Positions 18,068 to 27,606 of a stretch of 64,000 bases of DNA are shown here, in pieces. This DNA comes from CAXBBB01 sp963815505 (GTDB lineage Bacteria; Bacteroidota; Rhodothermia; Rhodothermales; BA12). Each line of letters begins with the position of its first letter. Position 1 is the stretch's first letter. Position numbers and translations under genes: made by a program. The notes under the pieces were generated by a model. It did not search any database. It worked only from the letters and a program-made list of their open reading frames with translations, and had not been told where the DNA came from. The stretch lies in contig CAWFGU010000010.1 of assembly GCA_963815505.1 (NCBI GenBank), positions 62,001 through 126,000 on the forward strand, given 5' to 3'.

Positions 18068-18757
18068 ATGCGCATCCCGCTCTTTCTGCTCCTGCTTGCC
18101 GCGCCTGGCGCCTTCGCCCAACCGGCCATCGACCTCGGCGTGCGTATCGGTGCCAATCTATCGGAAGTGACGGGTAATGACGCTCTGGACGCCTCGTCGA
18201 GCGGCAGAGAAAGGCGGGCTGGATTCGAAGCGGCCCTCGTCGCCGATTTCGCTCTCAGCGATGCGGTCACGGTGACGGGCGAAATCGGGTACGCACGCCG
18301 GCGGCACGCCCAATCCTTCGAAGAAACCGTCCGCGCAAACAACGAGGCGGGATTCGTCCTGCTGAGGAGCACGTTAGGTATGTCCCACGACATCGGCTCT
18401 CTGGGCGCGCTCATCCGAGTGGGGTTGCCGGGACGAGGCGCGCTTTCTCCCTACCTGACGCTGGGACCCCGGCTCGACGTGCTGCTGAACACGGACACCG
18501 AACTGACACTGCCGGACGACCCGCTCGTTGGCATCGACTCAGGAGCTGTAGAGCGTGCAGAGGACTTCTATTCGGACCGCTATTCTGACGTGAGCCTGAG
18601 CGGTGTTGCGGGCGTCGGCGTGGAGATCGGGCGCATGGCCGGGCCAGCGTTTAGAGTCGAAGCGCGCTACGACCGCACGCTGACCAACTTTCTCGACGCA
18701 GGTGCTGCCCACGCCTCGCTCACCGGATTCGCGGTCTCGGCCGCTCTAGTCTTTTGA
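18068..18757 (+). CDS. Outer-membrane beta-barrel protein (copy 2)
   Basis: 229 residues with signal peptide (ending AFAQ) and the same strand pattern as the preceding gene: IDLGVRIGANLSEV, TGEIGYARRRHAQSF, YLTLGPRLDVLLN, SDVSLSGVAGVGVE, FRVEARYDRTLTNFLD, ending ALVF. It is clearly a tandem duplicate that has diverged, with long loop differences in the middle. The ATG at 18068 starts the signal. The 167-base gap between the copies holds a promoter candidate and a leader shared with copy 1. It ends 6 bases from the end of the convergent GH16-like gene, with no visible terminator between them. Function beyond an outer-membrane barrel is unknown. Confidence 0.85.
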   Translation: MRIPLFLLLLAAPGAFAQPAIDLGVRIGANLSEVTGNDALDASSSGRERRAGFEAALVADFALSDAVTVTGEIGYARRRHAQSFEETVRANNEAGFVLLRSTLGMSHDIGSLGALIRVGLPGRGALSPYLTLGPRLDVLLNTDTELTLPDDPLVGIDSGAVERAEDFYSDRYSDVSLSGVAGVGVEIGRMAGPAFRVEARYDRTLTNFLDAGAAHASLTGFAVSAALVF

Positions 18758-18763
18758 CGGTGC

Positions 18764-20400
18764 TCAATCCAGATCGAAGCGGCGCTCGGCGGCGGCTTCG
18801 AACCAGTCGGAGGGGCAGCCGTCCGACCAGTCGCGCCACGTATGGGGTCCGTCGATGGCGAGTGTGGCGCGAACGGTGTGGGTGCCCGCGAGCGCATCAG
18901 AGAGCAGCAGGTCGAAGCCTTCGCCCGAGCGCGTCCACGCAGGCGGTCCACTCGTCCCGTCTCCGGTCCAGCCTTGCCACGCGATGCCGACGGTGCCCGC
19001 AAAGCGGCGTTCGTACGGTTGGTCGACGTAGGCACGCAGGACCGGGCCCGACGGCGTCTCGAACGGGCCGTCGATGCGCAGCCGGGCAGGCAGGTCAGGC
19101 GTCTGAGCGAGCCAGGAGACGAAGCAGGACCGCTCGTCCTCGTCGCGGTAGGTGTGCGGATTGGAGAGGCCCAGTCCGGTCGTGTTGACTCGGGTGATGG
19201 GCCGTCCCATTTCGTCGCGCGCATCGGCCGCGGACAGTGCCGAGCGCAGGCGGTACACGTCGTCCATCACGTCGCGGATCGTGAGCGTGGTGTCGGGCGC
19301 ATAGAACATCCAGTCGGTTTCGAGGCGGGTGGCGAACGGGGTGTCCTGTTCGAGCAGCAGCGACGAAATCATGCGCATCGGGTCGGGCAGCACGTAGTGG
19401 GGGAGTCCGCCGCCGGGCGTTTCCATGTAGAGCGACTCGAACCCGTCGATGCGGTCGCGCTTGAAACCGTCGCGCGTCTCGTCAAACGCGGCGATGGCCT
19501 GAAACGAGCGCGTGGGCGTCATGCGGATCAGCACGTACGCGTACACGTCTCCTCCGCCCGACGCCGAGTTGGTGAGTATCCGGGCGCATTCGGTATCGGT
19601 GCCGACGCGGGCGCTCGCGTATCCGCCGGGGACGGAGAGCAAGCGGCAGCTGGCAGCCGACGCGGCTTCTGCGGTTGCCAATCGGCCCGGCGCGCGCATC
19701 GCTCGGTTTCCCTGATCGGGTGTGAGGTGGCCCCATGTGACGCCCGAACTGGTGCGGCACTGGCGGGCTGGTCCATCGTCGCACCCGTCACTCCACCAGT
19801 TGTTGATCTCGAAGTTGACTTCGGACCACGACGTCTCGCGTGAGGTGTACAGCCCATCGCGCTCGCGCTCATCGCGTGCCGAGGTGCTGCTCTGGAGCCA
19901 GAGCGGAGCGTGCGCAACCACGGTTCGGCCTGCCCCTGGCGGCTGCATCGGACTCATCCGCACGCGCGCCGCCCACGTTCCCGTCCGCGCCTCGAAGCCG
20001 GACGAAATGCCGATCTGGGAGTGAGCCGGGCGGTCCGCCGCGCTCTCCAAAATCAGCCAGCCTTGCTCCTTCGTAGTCTGAGTGGCAATACTATGGAGCG
20101 AATCGGCGATGTTGCGGCCGTTCTCGTCGGTCAACCAGGTGCCGAAGTCGAGCCATCCATTCGACGCGAACCACGCGCGCACGGTCTGGAGCGAGTCGCC
20201 GTCGCCTTCGCCGCCGATCAGCCACGCGTTGGATCCGTAGAGCGAGCCGTACGATCCACCTCGCGGTCCGATCCAGTCGACCGGGATGGGCATAGTCGAG
20301 GTCGTCGAAGACTACCGACGAAGCCGTCAGGTCGAGCGAAAACGCGACCGGCTGAGCACTGACCGGAAGGCGGCGAACAGGAGACGAACAGCAAACGCAT
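18764..20400 (-). pseudogene. Secreted GH16-like (concanavalin-fold) protein, 5' end frameshifted
   Basis: The intact part (ATG at 20293 to 18764, 509 residues) resembles glycoside hydrolase family 16 or its non-catalytic relatives. It has WAARVRMSPMQPPG and APLWLQSS followed by SEVNFEINNWW, where EVNFE sits where GH16 enzymes have ExDxE, with Asn in place of the central Asp. A C-terminal domain (about 400-509) looks like a beta-sandwich. Upstream, a second frame reads SAQPVAFSLDLTASSVVFDDLDYAHP, a typical mature N-terminus, and a third frame starts MRLLFVSC at 20400. One extra base near 20281-20293 and at least one more frame change near 20340-20385 separate these pieces. As written, no single frame gives the secreted protein. 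The family assignment is tentative. Confidence 0.55.
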
Positions 20401-20612
20401 CGTCAAAAGAGGGGTGAGGGAGGCAAAGACTTGACACCGAGGAGCAACCGCAACGCCGATCCCCGACGCCGATCAACCGACTGAGGCGAGAGGGGCACGG
20501 CGCAAAAGCCGGACACCACCCGCGTTGGTCTTAGTTTCGCGGACCTGGCAACGCGAGGCGGCGTTTAGGCACTTCTTTTCCAGACCTCGAACCTCACCCT
20601 CTCCTCATCCTC

Positions 20613-22022
20613 ATGGCAGATTCCTACGACGTCGTCGTCATCGGCACCGGCCCCGGCGGCTACGAAACGGCGATCCGCGCCTCGCAACTCGGCTTCAAGA
20701 CCGCCGTCATCGAAAAGAACAAACTCGGCGGCGTCTGCCTCAACATAGGCTGCATCCCGACCAAGGCGCTGCTCAAAAGCGCCGAAGTGATGGCCTACAT
20801 GAGTCACGCGTCCGACTACGGACTCGAGCTCGAAGGCCAGGCCAAAGCCAACTTCGCCAAAGTCGTCGAGCGCAGCCGGGGCGTCGCCGACAAGATGAAC
20901 AAGGGCGTCGGCTTCCTAATGAAGAAGAACAAGATCGACGTGATCATGGGCAAGGCGACGCTCACCAAGCCGGGCGAGATGACGATTGAGCCGTCCGAAA
21001 CTATGGACGGCGAGACCGTCGGCGAGGCGCGCACGGTCAGCGCTCAGCACATCATCGTCGCGACCGGTGCTCGGGCACGGGAGATTCCACCGCTCCCCGT
21101 CGACGGCGACAAGGTGATCACCTATAAGGAGGCGATGCTCCAGAAGAAGCGTCCTGACCGGATGCTGATCGTCGGCGCCGGAGCCATCGGCGTCGAGTTC
21201 GCCTACTTCTATCACCATATGGGGACCGAGGTGACCATCGTCGAAGTCCAGGACCGCATCGTTCCGGTCGAGGATGAGGATGTGAGCAAGGAACTGGGCC
21301 GCGCCTACAAGAAGATGGGCGTCACGCTGATGACCGGGGCTCAGGTGCAGTCCGTCGATACGTCAGGCGACACGGTTAAAGTCACGATCAAGACCAGCAA
21401 GGGTGACGAAGTCGTCGAGACCGATCAGGTGCTTTCTGCCGTCGGTGTGGTCGGTAACGTCGAGAACCTGGGTCTCGAAGCACTGGGCATCCAGACGGAT
21501 CGCGGCAGCATCGTCACCAACGAGCGCGGCGAAACGTCCGTGCCGGGCATCTACGCCATCGGCGACGTGGCCGGAGCACCGTGGCTGGCGCACAAAGCGT
21601 CGCACGAAGGCATTTTGTGCATCGAGCAGATCGCCGGGCACGACGTGAAGCCGATGAACAAGCTCGACATCCCCGGTTGCACCTACTGCCAGCCGCAGAT
21701 CGCGAGCGTAGGCTATACGGAGAAAGGCGCCGAAGAAGCGGGCTACGAACTCAAAGTCGGCAAATTTCCCTTCCAGGCCAACGGAAAGGCCAGCGCGATC
21801 GGCCATACCGAGGGCTTCGTCAAGGTCATCTACGACGCCAAATACGGCGAGCTGCTCGGCTGTCACATTATTGGGGCCGAAGCGACCGAAATGATCGCCG
21901 AAGCCGTGACAGCGCGCGAGTTGGAGACGACGGCGCACGAGATGATGGAAGCCATCCACCCGCACCCGACGCTCTCGGAAGCGGTAATGGAGGCCACCAA
22001 GGTGGCCTATGGCTGGCGATGA
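20613..22022 (+). CDS. lpd: Dihydrolipoamide dehydrogenase (E3)
   Basis: This flavoprotein reoxidises the dihydrolipoyl groups of 2-oxoacid dehydrogenase complexes and the glycine cleavage system with NAD. The 469-residue length is standard. Visible are the FAD-binding VVVIGTGPGGYETAIRA, the redox-active pair Cys42/Cys47 in GVCLNIGCIPTK, the NAD-binding IVGAGAIGVEFAYFY, the second FAD segment GIYAIGDVAGAPWLAHKA and the C-terminal HPHPTLSEAVMEA with the catalytic His-Glu environment. It stands alone, with no E1 or E2 gene nearby, so it probably serves several complexes. A TAGTTTCG -7-like element lies near 20541-20548. Confidence 0.97.
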   Translation: MADSYDVVVIGTGPGGYETAIRASQLGFKTAVIEKNKLGGVCLNIGCIPTKALLKSAEVMAYMSHASDYGLELEGQAKANFAKVVERSRGVADKMNKGVGFLMKKNKIDVIMGKATLTKPGEMTIEPSETMDGETVGEARTVSAQHIIVATGARAREIPPLPVDGDKVITYKEAMLQKKRPDRMLIVGAGAIGVEFAYFYHHMGTEVTIVEVQDRIVPVEDEDVSKELGRAYKKMGVTLMTGAQVQSVDTSGDTVKVTIKTSKGDEVVETDQVLSAVGVVGNVENLGLEALGIQTDRGSIVTNERGETSVPGIYAIGDVAGAPWLAHKASHEGILCIEQIAGHDVKPMNKLDIPGCTYCQPQIASVGYTEKGAEEAGYELKVGKFPFQANGKASAIGHTEGFVKVIYDAKYGELLGCHIIGAEATEMIAEAVTARELETTAHEMMEAIHPHPTLSEAVMEATKVAYGWR

Positions 22023-22132
22023 ACATCTAGCGACACCGGGCAGGTGGCGTCTTCTGATTGCCGCTCCGGTAGCCCACGGCCGCCGGGGCGGCTTTCGATT
22101 CTACTCTATTCCCTTCTCGCTCTCTCTTCTCG

Positions 22133-23323
22133 ATGCCCACGTCTCCCAGACGCCGCTGGCCCAAACTCGTCGGCGCCACCGCTGCTCTCGCGTCGCTTGG
22201 GGCCGTCGCGTTGGGCGCGCACGTCTGGCCCGCACTCGGCGCGCGTCCATCGGGCGAGAGGCTGAGCCGCATCAAGCAATCGCCGCAGTGGAGTGATGGG
22301 CGGTTCGCCAACACGCTGCCGACGGTCAAGAGCGGCATGTCGGTGGGTTCGATCTGGAGCTACGTGACAGGCGGAAGCGAGCATCGCACGCCGGACGCTC
22401 CACTGCCGATCCTGCCGCGGACGGCCGATGAGTTCGCGCAACCGGCCGACGATCTGCGCATCACGTGGCTCGGGCATTCGACGTTTCTGCTCGAACTCGG
22501 CGGCGTCCGACTGCTCGTCGATCCGGTTTGGGGCGATCACGCCTCGCCGACACCTTTGGCAGGTGTGGGCCGTTTCTACGCGCCGCCGCTCGCGCTAGAC
22601 GACTTGCCCAATGTCGACGCCGTCGTCATCTCGCATGATCATTACGACCACCTCGACGCGCCAACGATCCGCGCCCTCGCTGACCGCGTGCCGCGCTTCG
22701 TCGTGCCGCTCGGCGTGGGAGCGCATCTCGAAGCGTGGGGCGTCGCGCCGGAGCGTGTTACCGAACTCGATTGGTGGGAGACGCTGGATGTAGGAGCCGT
22801 CACGCTGACGAGCACGCCCGCGCGCCACTTCTCGGGCCGCATGGGCATCGACCGCGACGCGACGTTGTGGTCGGGCTGGGCATTTGCCAGCGCCGACCGC
22901 CGCGTGTTCTACAGCGGCGACACGGCACTGTCTCCCGTTTTCGACGAGATTGGTGAGCGGCTGGGACCGTTCGACGTGACGCTGATCGAGTGCGGAGCCT
23001 ACGCCGATGCCTGGGCCGATCTCCACCTGGGGCCCGAACAGGCGATTGCCGTGCACCGGATGGTGAGGGGAGACGTGTTGATCCCGGTCCATTGGGGCCT
23101 GTTCGACCTCGCGCTGCACAGCTGGACCGAACCCATCGAGCGCATCCGAGCCGCAACTCAGCGGGCAGGCATCCGCACCGCGTTTCCCAGGCCTGGAGAA
23201 TCGATTACGCCTCATGCGCTGCCGTCGGACGCGTGGTGGCCCGATCTGCCGTGGCAGACGGCCGAGGAGGCGCCCGTTCGTTCAACGGGGCTCGCGGACT
23301 CGGTCCGAGTCCTGATCCCCTAG
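22133..23323 (+). CDS. MBL-fold metallohydrolase, NAPE-PLD/UlaG-like
   Basis: 396 residues: an N-terminal hydrophobic or Tat-like segment (RRRWPKLVGATAALASLGAV, residues 6-25), then a metallo-beta-lactamase fold. Metal ligands are visible in SHDHYDHLD, in TPARHFSGR, in FYSGDTALSP and in IPVHWGLFDLALH. The order ITWLGHSTFLLELGGVRLLVDPVWGDHASP and the SGRMGIDRDATLWSGWAF region match the N-acyl-phosphatidylethanolamine phospholipase D-like branch. The family hydrolyses phospholipid or lactone-type esters. The actual substrate is unknown. The signal-like N-terminus suggests a membrane-attached enzyme. It follows lpd by 110 bases and precedes dxr by 43. Confidence 0.88.
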   Translation: MPTSPRRRWPKLVGATAALASLGAVALGAHVWPALGARPSGERLSRIKQSPQWSDGRFANTLPTVKSGMSVGSIWSYVTGGSEHRTPDAPLPILPRTADEFAQPADDLRITWLGHSTFLLELGGVRLLVDPVWGDHASPTPLAGVGRFYAPPLALDDLPNVDAVVISHDHYDHLDAPTIRALADRVPRFVVPLGVGAHLEAWGVAPERVTELDWWETLDVGAVTLTSTPARHFSGRMGIDRDATLWSGWAFASADRRVFYSGDTALSPVFDEIGERLGPFDVTLIECGAYADAWADLHLGPEQAIAVHRMVRGDVLIPVHWGLFDLALHSWTEPIERIRAATQRAGIRTAFPRPGESITPHALPSDAWWPDLPWQTAEEAPVRSTGLADSVRVLIP

Positions 23324-23366
23324 GGACGTAGCACGGCTATCTTGCACGCCACCCAACCCACTCTCC

Positions 23367-24539
23367 GTGACGCAACGCATCGCCGTTTTAGGCTCGACCG
23401 GCTCCATCGGCACGCAGACGCTCGACGTGGCGCGGCTCTTCCCGGAGCGCATCCGGGTCGAGGCGCTTTCGGCCCACTCGAACGTCGGTTTACTGGCCGA
23501 GCAGGCGAGAGAGTTCTCGCCGTCCGTTATTGCAATTGGAAATGCAAAGGACGCGGACAGACTGGCTGACGGACTGGTGGACATGGGGGAGAGGCGTCCC
23601 GAAATCGTGCACGGCTCTGCCGCTCTCGAGCGGATCGCCGCATCCAGCGAAATCGACACGCTAGTGGCGGCCGTCGTCGGGGCGGCGGGGCTGCGGAGCA
23701 CGCTGGCGGCGGCACGGGCAGGCAAGCGGATCGCGCTCGCGAACAAAGAATCGCTGGTAGCGGGAGGCGAAATCGTGACGCGAGCTGTCGCCCAGAGCGG
23801 CGCACTCCTGCTACCGGTCGACAGCGAGCACTCGGCGCTGTTCCAGTGCCTCGTCGGCGAGCCGCCCGAGCGCGTCGAGAAGCTGACGCTGACGGCGTCC
23901 GGCGGCCCGTTTCGCACGCGTGACCTGTCGACGTTTGGCGCGATCACACGATCCGATGCGCTCAAGCATCCGACGTGGTCGATGGGCGCCAAGATCAGCA
24001 TCGACTCGGCGACGATGATGAACAAAGGGCTCGAGGTGATCGAAGCGCACTGGCTCTTTGGCATTTCTGCTGACCGCATCGACGCGGTTATCCATCCGCA
24101 ATCCATCGTCCACTCGCTCGTCACGTTCGTCGACGGCTCGACCAAAGCGCAACTGGGCGTGCCGAGCATGGTCGTCCCGATCCAGTACGCGCTGACCTAC
24201 CCCGACCGATGGCCCGCGCCGCATCCGCGCATGGACTGGGCCGAGATCGGCAGACTCGACTTCTCACTGCCCCAACGCGAACGGTATCCGTGTCTGGATT
24301 TGGCTTTTGCTGCGCTCGAGCAGGGCGGAGCAGCGCCCGCAATCCTCAACGCCGCCAACGAAGTTGCCGTCGCCCATTTTCTCGATGGCGCGATTGGCTT
24401 CGTCGACATCGCGTCGGCCGTTGCCGATGTGCTCTCTGCCGCCGACATTCAGCCTGCTGATTCGCTCGATGCCGTTCTGGCTGCTGACGCCGAATCCCGA
24501 CGGTTGGCGGAAGCGGCGTGCGAGCGGTTGCGCGCGTGA
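23367..24539 (+). CDS. dxr: 1-deoxy-D-xylulose 5-phosphate reductoisomerase
   Basis: Dxr converts 1-deoxy-D-xylulose 5-phosphate to 2-C-methyl-D-erythritol 4-phosphate with NADPH, the committed step of the MEP isoprenoid pathway. The 390-residue protein shows the NADPH-binding VLGSTGSIGTQTLDV, the LANKESLVAGGE segment, the metal-binding PVDSEHSALFQCL, the flexible-loop TASGGPFR, HPTWSMGAKISIDSATMMNKGLEVIEAHWLF, and the C-terminal helical domain. The start is GTG at 23367. A TATCTTGC -7-like element is 29 bases upstream. It heads the envelope cluster dxr-rseP-uppS-bamA-skp, an order found in many bacteria, and supplies the isoprenoid used by UppS. Confidence 0.97.
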   Translation: MTQRIAVLGSTGSIGTQTLDVARLFPERIRVEALSAHSNVGLLAEQAREFSPSVIAIGNAKDADRLADGLVDMGERRPEIVHGSAALERIAASSEIDTLVAAVVGAAGLRSTLAAARAGKRIALANKESLVAGGEIVTRAVAQSGALLLPVDSEHSALFQCLVGEPPERVEKLTLTASGGPFRTRDLSTFGAITRSDALKHPTWSMGAKISIDSATMMNKGLEVIEAHWLFGISADRIDAVIHPQSIVHSLVTFVDGSTKAQLGVPSMVVPIQYALTYPDRWPAPHPRMDWAEIGRLDFSLPQRERYPCLDLAFAALEQGGAAPAILNAANEVAVAHFLDGAIGFVDIASAVADVLSAADIQPADSLDAVLAADAESRRLAEAACERLRA

Positions 24540-24836
24540 TACAGGCTGATTCGTTGCCAGTAGACTGCATGGGTAGAGGATGCGGCGTTTCGGGGCGATG
24601 AGTATTCGCCAGCATGGTCGTGCTTAGCGCCGGAGTTCATCAGGCCAGGAGCGACAGATGCGTTCTCTATCCACTCCTTCTACCGTGCGTTTTTCTCGTG
24701 CTTCTATGGTCGCAGAAGAACGCCACCTCACGCGGCCATCTCACGCGTTGGTAACTCACCTCAGATTCCACGAAGCCAAGCCACCCGCGCCGTAGCTTGA
24801 CTGCTTCCTGGTGCCCGACTCCTCCGACCCTTCCGC
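24540..24836. other. Intergenic region between dxr and rseP
   Basis: 297 bases without a convincing gene, RNA, hairpin terminator or two-part promoter. Short open frames here have no signal peptide, coiled coil or family motif. A start for rseP transcription could lie here, but I cannot point to it. Confidence 0.4.
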
Positions 24837-26243
24837 ATGGACGCGATCGTCAACTTTCTGCCGTACATCGGCTACATCATCCTGGCGATCACGATTCTGG
24901 TGTTCGTGCACGAGATGGGCCATTTCCTGGCAGCCAAATTGTTTGGGATGCGCGTCGAGCGCTTCTCGGTCGGTTTCCCACCCAAACTGTTCGGTAAGCA
25001 GATCGGCGATACCGAATACGTCATCGGTGCGACGCCTCTCGGAGGCTACGTCAAGATCCTGGGCATGGTCGACGAGAGCATGGATACCGAGGGGCTGACG
25101 CAGGAGCCGCAGCCATGGGAGTTCAGGGCCAAACCAGTGTGGCAGCGCATCATCGTGATCACGGCGGGCGTGATCTTCAACATGATCCTGGCGTGGATCA
25201 TCTTCGCGGTTCTCAAGGGGACTTATGGCGACGAATACCTGCCCGCCTCCAGCGTCGACGCGATTCACGTGTTCGACGAATCGCTCGGCCACGACATCGG
25301 CCTTCGAACAGGCGACCGGATCGTGTCGATTGGAGGTAAGCCGCTGGTCCGCTTCACGGATTACCGGGAACGTATGCTGCTGGCCGATCCGCTGACGATC
25401 ACGGTAGAGCGCGGCGGCCAGTTGGTGACGCTCGACGGTCCGCGCGACATCATGACCCAGCTCACCCGAAGCGACGGCGATCTGGGCATCGACATCTACA
25501 GGGCTACCGTCGGCGATGTGTCCAGCGGTTCGCCTGCCGACTCTGCTGGACTGCAGTCCGGAGATCGCATAACCCGCATCGGTAATCAGCCCATCGCGTT
25601 TTGGAGCGAGCTTTCGGGCGCCGTTCAGACGACAGGAGGGCAGGAGGTCGAGCTCGAGTTCGTGCGTCCCGATAGCCTGGGCGCACCGGAGGCTGGCCTA
25701 GTTCAACTCGTGCGCGATCAAGGCGATGCTGCCGTGTACACGACGCGCCTACGCCCGCAGATGGTCGACTCGTCGCTCATCTTGGGCGTCATGGTCGCTC
25801 CGCTGGCGAGCCAGTACCAAGTCGAGTACGAGCAGTTCGGGTTCTTAGAGTCCATCGGCGCAGGATGGAACGAGGTCGGCGCGCAGACGGCGGGCATCGC
25901 AGGCAACCTGGGACGCGTATTCTCGGGACGCGACAACCTGCGCGAAAACCTGGGCGGCCCGGTCATGGTCGCCAAGGTCGCACGCGATGCGGCGCGGCTG
26001 GGCTGGGATCGGTATTGGGCGCTCGTGGCGATGCTGTCGATCACGCTCGCTATCCTCAACATCCTGCCCATCCCCGCGCTCGACGGCGGCCACTTGGTCT
26101 TCCTGATTTACGAAGCGATCACGCGCCGCGAGCCTTCACTCAAAGTGCGGATGGTGCTCCAGCAAGTCGGCATGGTGGTGCTACTGGTGTTCATGGTGTT
26201 CATCTTCGGCAACGACATCGTCCGTTTGGTGACCGGCGGATAG
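24837..26243 (+). CDS. rseP: Site-2 protease RseP (intramembrane zinc protease)
   Basis: RseP cleaves membrane-embedded anti-sigma factors and remnant signal peptides within the inner membrane. The 468-residue length fits. The zinc motif HEMGH (residues 25-29) lies in the first membrane helix, and the second metal-binding motif NILPIPALDGGH is near the C-terminus. Two PDZ domains lie between, visible from GLRTGDRIVSIGGKPLVRFTDYRE and SAGLQSGDRITRIGNQPIAFWSEL. The last helices contain VVLLVFMVFIFGNDIVRL. Its place between dxr and uppS is the conserved envelope-gene order. The ECF/FecR pair elsewhere in this window is a possible type of client, but no link is shown. Confidence 0.96.
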   Translation: MDAIVNFLPYIGYIILAITILVFVHEMGHFLAAKLFGMRVERFSVGFPPKLFGKQIGDTEYVIGATPLGGYVKILGMVDESMDTEGLTQEPQPWEFRAKPVWQRIIVITAGVIFNMILAWIIFAVLKGTYGDEYLPASSVDAIHVFDESLGHDIGLRTGDRIVSIGGKPLVRFTDYRERMLLADPLTITVERGGQLVTLDGPRDIMTQLTRSDGDLGIDIYRATVGDVSSGSPADSAGLQSGDRITRIGNQPIAFWSELSGAVQTTGGQEVELEFVRPDSLGAPEAGLVQLVRDQGDAAVYTTRLRPQMVDSSLILGVMVAPLASQYQVEYEQFGFLESIGAGWNEVGAQTAGIAGNLGRVFSGRDNLRENLGGPVMVAKVARDAARLGWDRYWALVAMLSITLAILNILPIPALDGGHLVFLIYEAITRREPSLKVRMVLQQVGMVVLLVFMVFIFGNDIVRLVTGG

Positions 26244-26247
26244 CGCG

Positions 26248-26611
26248 ATGGCTCAACTCGACTCCGCTTATCTCGGCGAACTCGGCTCCCGGATCGCGTT
26301 TGTGAGCGCGCTTCCGGGTAGATTCGCTGCGGCATTCTTCGCCGCGCTGCTGGCTGCGCCCGAGCGGGGCAAACTGTCTAATTGGGCTCCGGGTCTGGCT
26401 GGTTTCGCAGCAGTGAGCCTTTTGTGCGCCTGCCTTCGTCGCTACGTTCATAGCCACAGGCGCTCATCCCGGTGCCCGGGCAGGATACTTCGACGACGTT
26501 TCGGGAACGGCTCCGCGTCTCATTTCATCGCTGGGCCTGCTTTTCGGCATCTACGCGCTGATGGCCGCCATTGCCTGCGTCGGCTGGCTGCGCTCGCGTA
26601 CGGTCGGGTAG
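26248..26611 (+). pseudogene. Small membrane protein with a broken frame
   Basis: The first ~60 residues from the ATG at 26248 (FAAAFFAALLAA, then LAGFAAVSLLCA) look like two membrane helices. After about 26420 the original frame turns Arg/His/Ser-rich, and the next frame continues as AFVATFIATGAHPGARAGYF and SSLGLLFGIYALMAAIACVGWL, ending in TAG at 26609-26611. Removing one base near 26420-26432 gives a single protein of about 120 residues with three or four helices. In the second frame another 19-residue hydrophobic ORF (26615-26674, starting MTLAASLGAALL) follows the stop. It lies 4 bases after rseP, so it is probably co-transcribed. No family is recognised. Confidence 0.55.
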
Positions 26612-26741
26612 ACGATGACGCTTGCGGCGTCGCTGGGCGCGGCGCTGCTGACGTGGGCCTTCGCGGGCTTCTAGGCAGGAGCGCATTCTTTTCTCACGCT
26701 CTTGGCGTTCCAGAGAGGCAACGCGACTAAGTTGTGAGGCT

Positions 26742-27533
26742 ATGCCCACGACCGACTCACAAAAGCCCGGCGACCTCGCCGCACAGCGCGATTTGATCGC
26801 GTCGGGTGCGATTCCGACTTCCGTAGCCGTCATCATGGACGGCAACGGGCGATGGGCGCAGGCGCGTGGGCAGCACCGCTACGTCGGCCATCACGAAGGT
26901 GTGGTCAGCGTGCGCGACGTGACCGAAGCGGCCGTTCAGATCGGCATTCGGCATTTGACGCTCTACACGTTCTCGACCGAGAACTGGAATCGCCCCGCCC
27001 AGGAAGTCGCTGCGCTGATGGAGCTTCTCGTCGAGACGGTCGCAGCGCAGCGACAGACGCTGCTCGACAATGGCGTCCGGCTGCAGGTGCTCGGTGACCT
27101 CGAGGCTTTACCTCAGGCTTGCATCGACGCATTGCAAGCGCTGATGGACGAGACGGCCGATCTGACGAATATGACGCTCCACCTCGCGCTTTCGTACAGC
27201 GGGCGGTGGGAGATCGTGCGCGCCGCGCGCCGACTCGCCGAGCAGGCCGCTGCCGGTTCACTCGCCCCCTCGGCCATCGACGAGCGGATGGTCGCCGCTC
27301 ACCTCGACACGGCGGGCCTTCCCGATCCCGACCTGCTGATCCGGACGGGCGGCGAGATGCGGGTGTCCAACTTCCTGCTCTGGTCGATCGCCTACACGGA
27401 GTTCTACGTCACCGACACGCTCTGGCCCGATTTCCGACGGCCGCAACTCTACGCCGCCGTTCGCGACTTCCAGCTGCGTGAGCGCCGATATGGAGGTGTC
27501 CCCGATGCCTCTTCGCCGACCGCCGCACACTAG
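26742..27533 (+). CDS. uppS: Isoprenyl transferase (undecaprenyl diphosphate synthase)
   Basis: UppS extends farnesyl diphosphate with isopentenyl diphosphate to make the C55 lipid carrier for peptidoglycan and O-antigen. The 263-residue cis-prenyltransferase has the magnesium-binding catalytic Asp33 in VAVIMDGNGRWAQ, the HYVGHHEG-like GHHEGVVSVRDV helix, LTLYTFSTENWNRP, and the C-terminal signature DLLIRTGGEMRVSNFLLWSIAYTE. It sits between rseP and bamA in the classic order. Its 3' end precedes bamA by 73 bases. A TAAGTTGT element is 11 bases before the start, too close to be sure it is a promoter. Confidence 0.97.
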   Translation: MPTTDSQKPGDLAAQRDLIASGAIPTSVAVIMDGNGRWAQARGQHRYVGHHEGVVSVRDVTEAAVQIGIRHLTLYTFSTENWNRPAQEVAALMELLVETVAAQRQTLLDNGVRLQVLGDLEALPQACIDALQALMDETADLTNMTLHLALSYSGRWEIVRAARRLAEQAAAGSLAPSAIDERMVAAHLDTAGLPDPDLLIRTGGEMRVSNFLLWSIAYTEFYVTDTLWPDFRRPQLYAAVRDFQLRERRYGGVPDASSPTAAH

Positions 27534-27606
27534 CGCTCGGGGTCGCCCCGTTACGCCTTCCGCACCCCGCGTGCCCCTTCACGATTTGTCTCGCTACGCC
27601 CGCACT

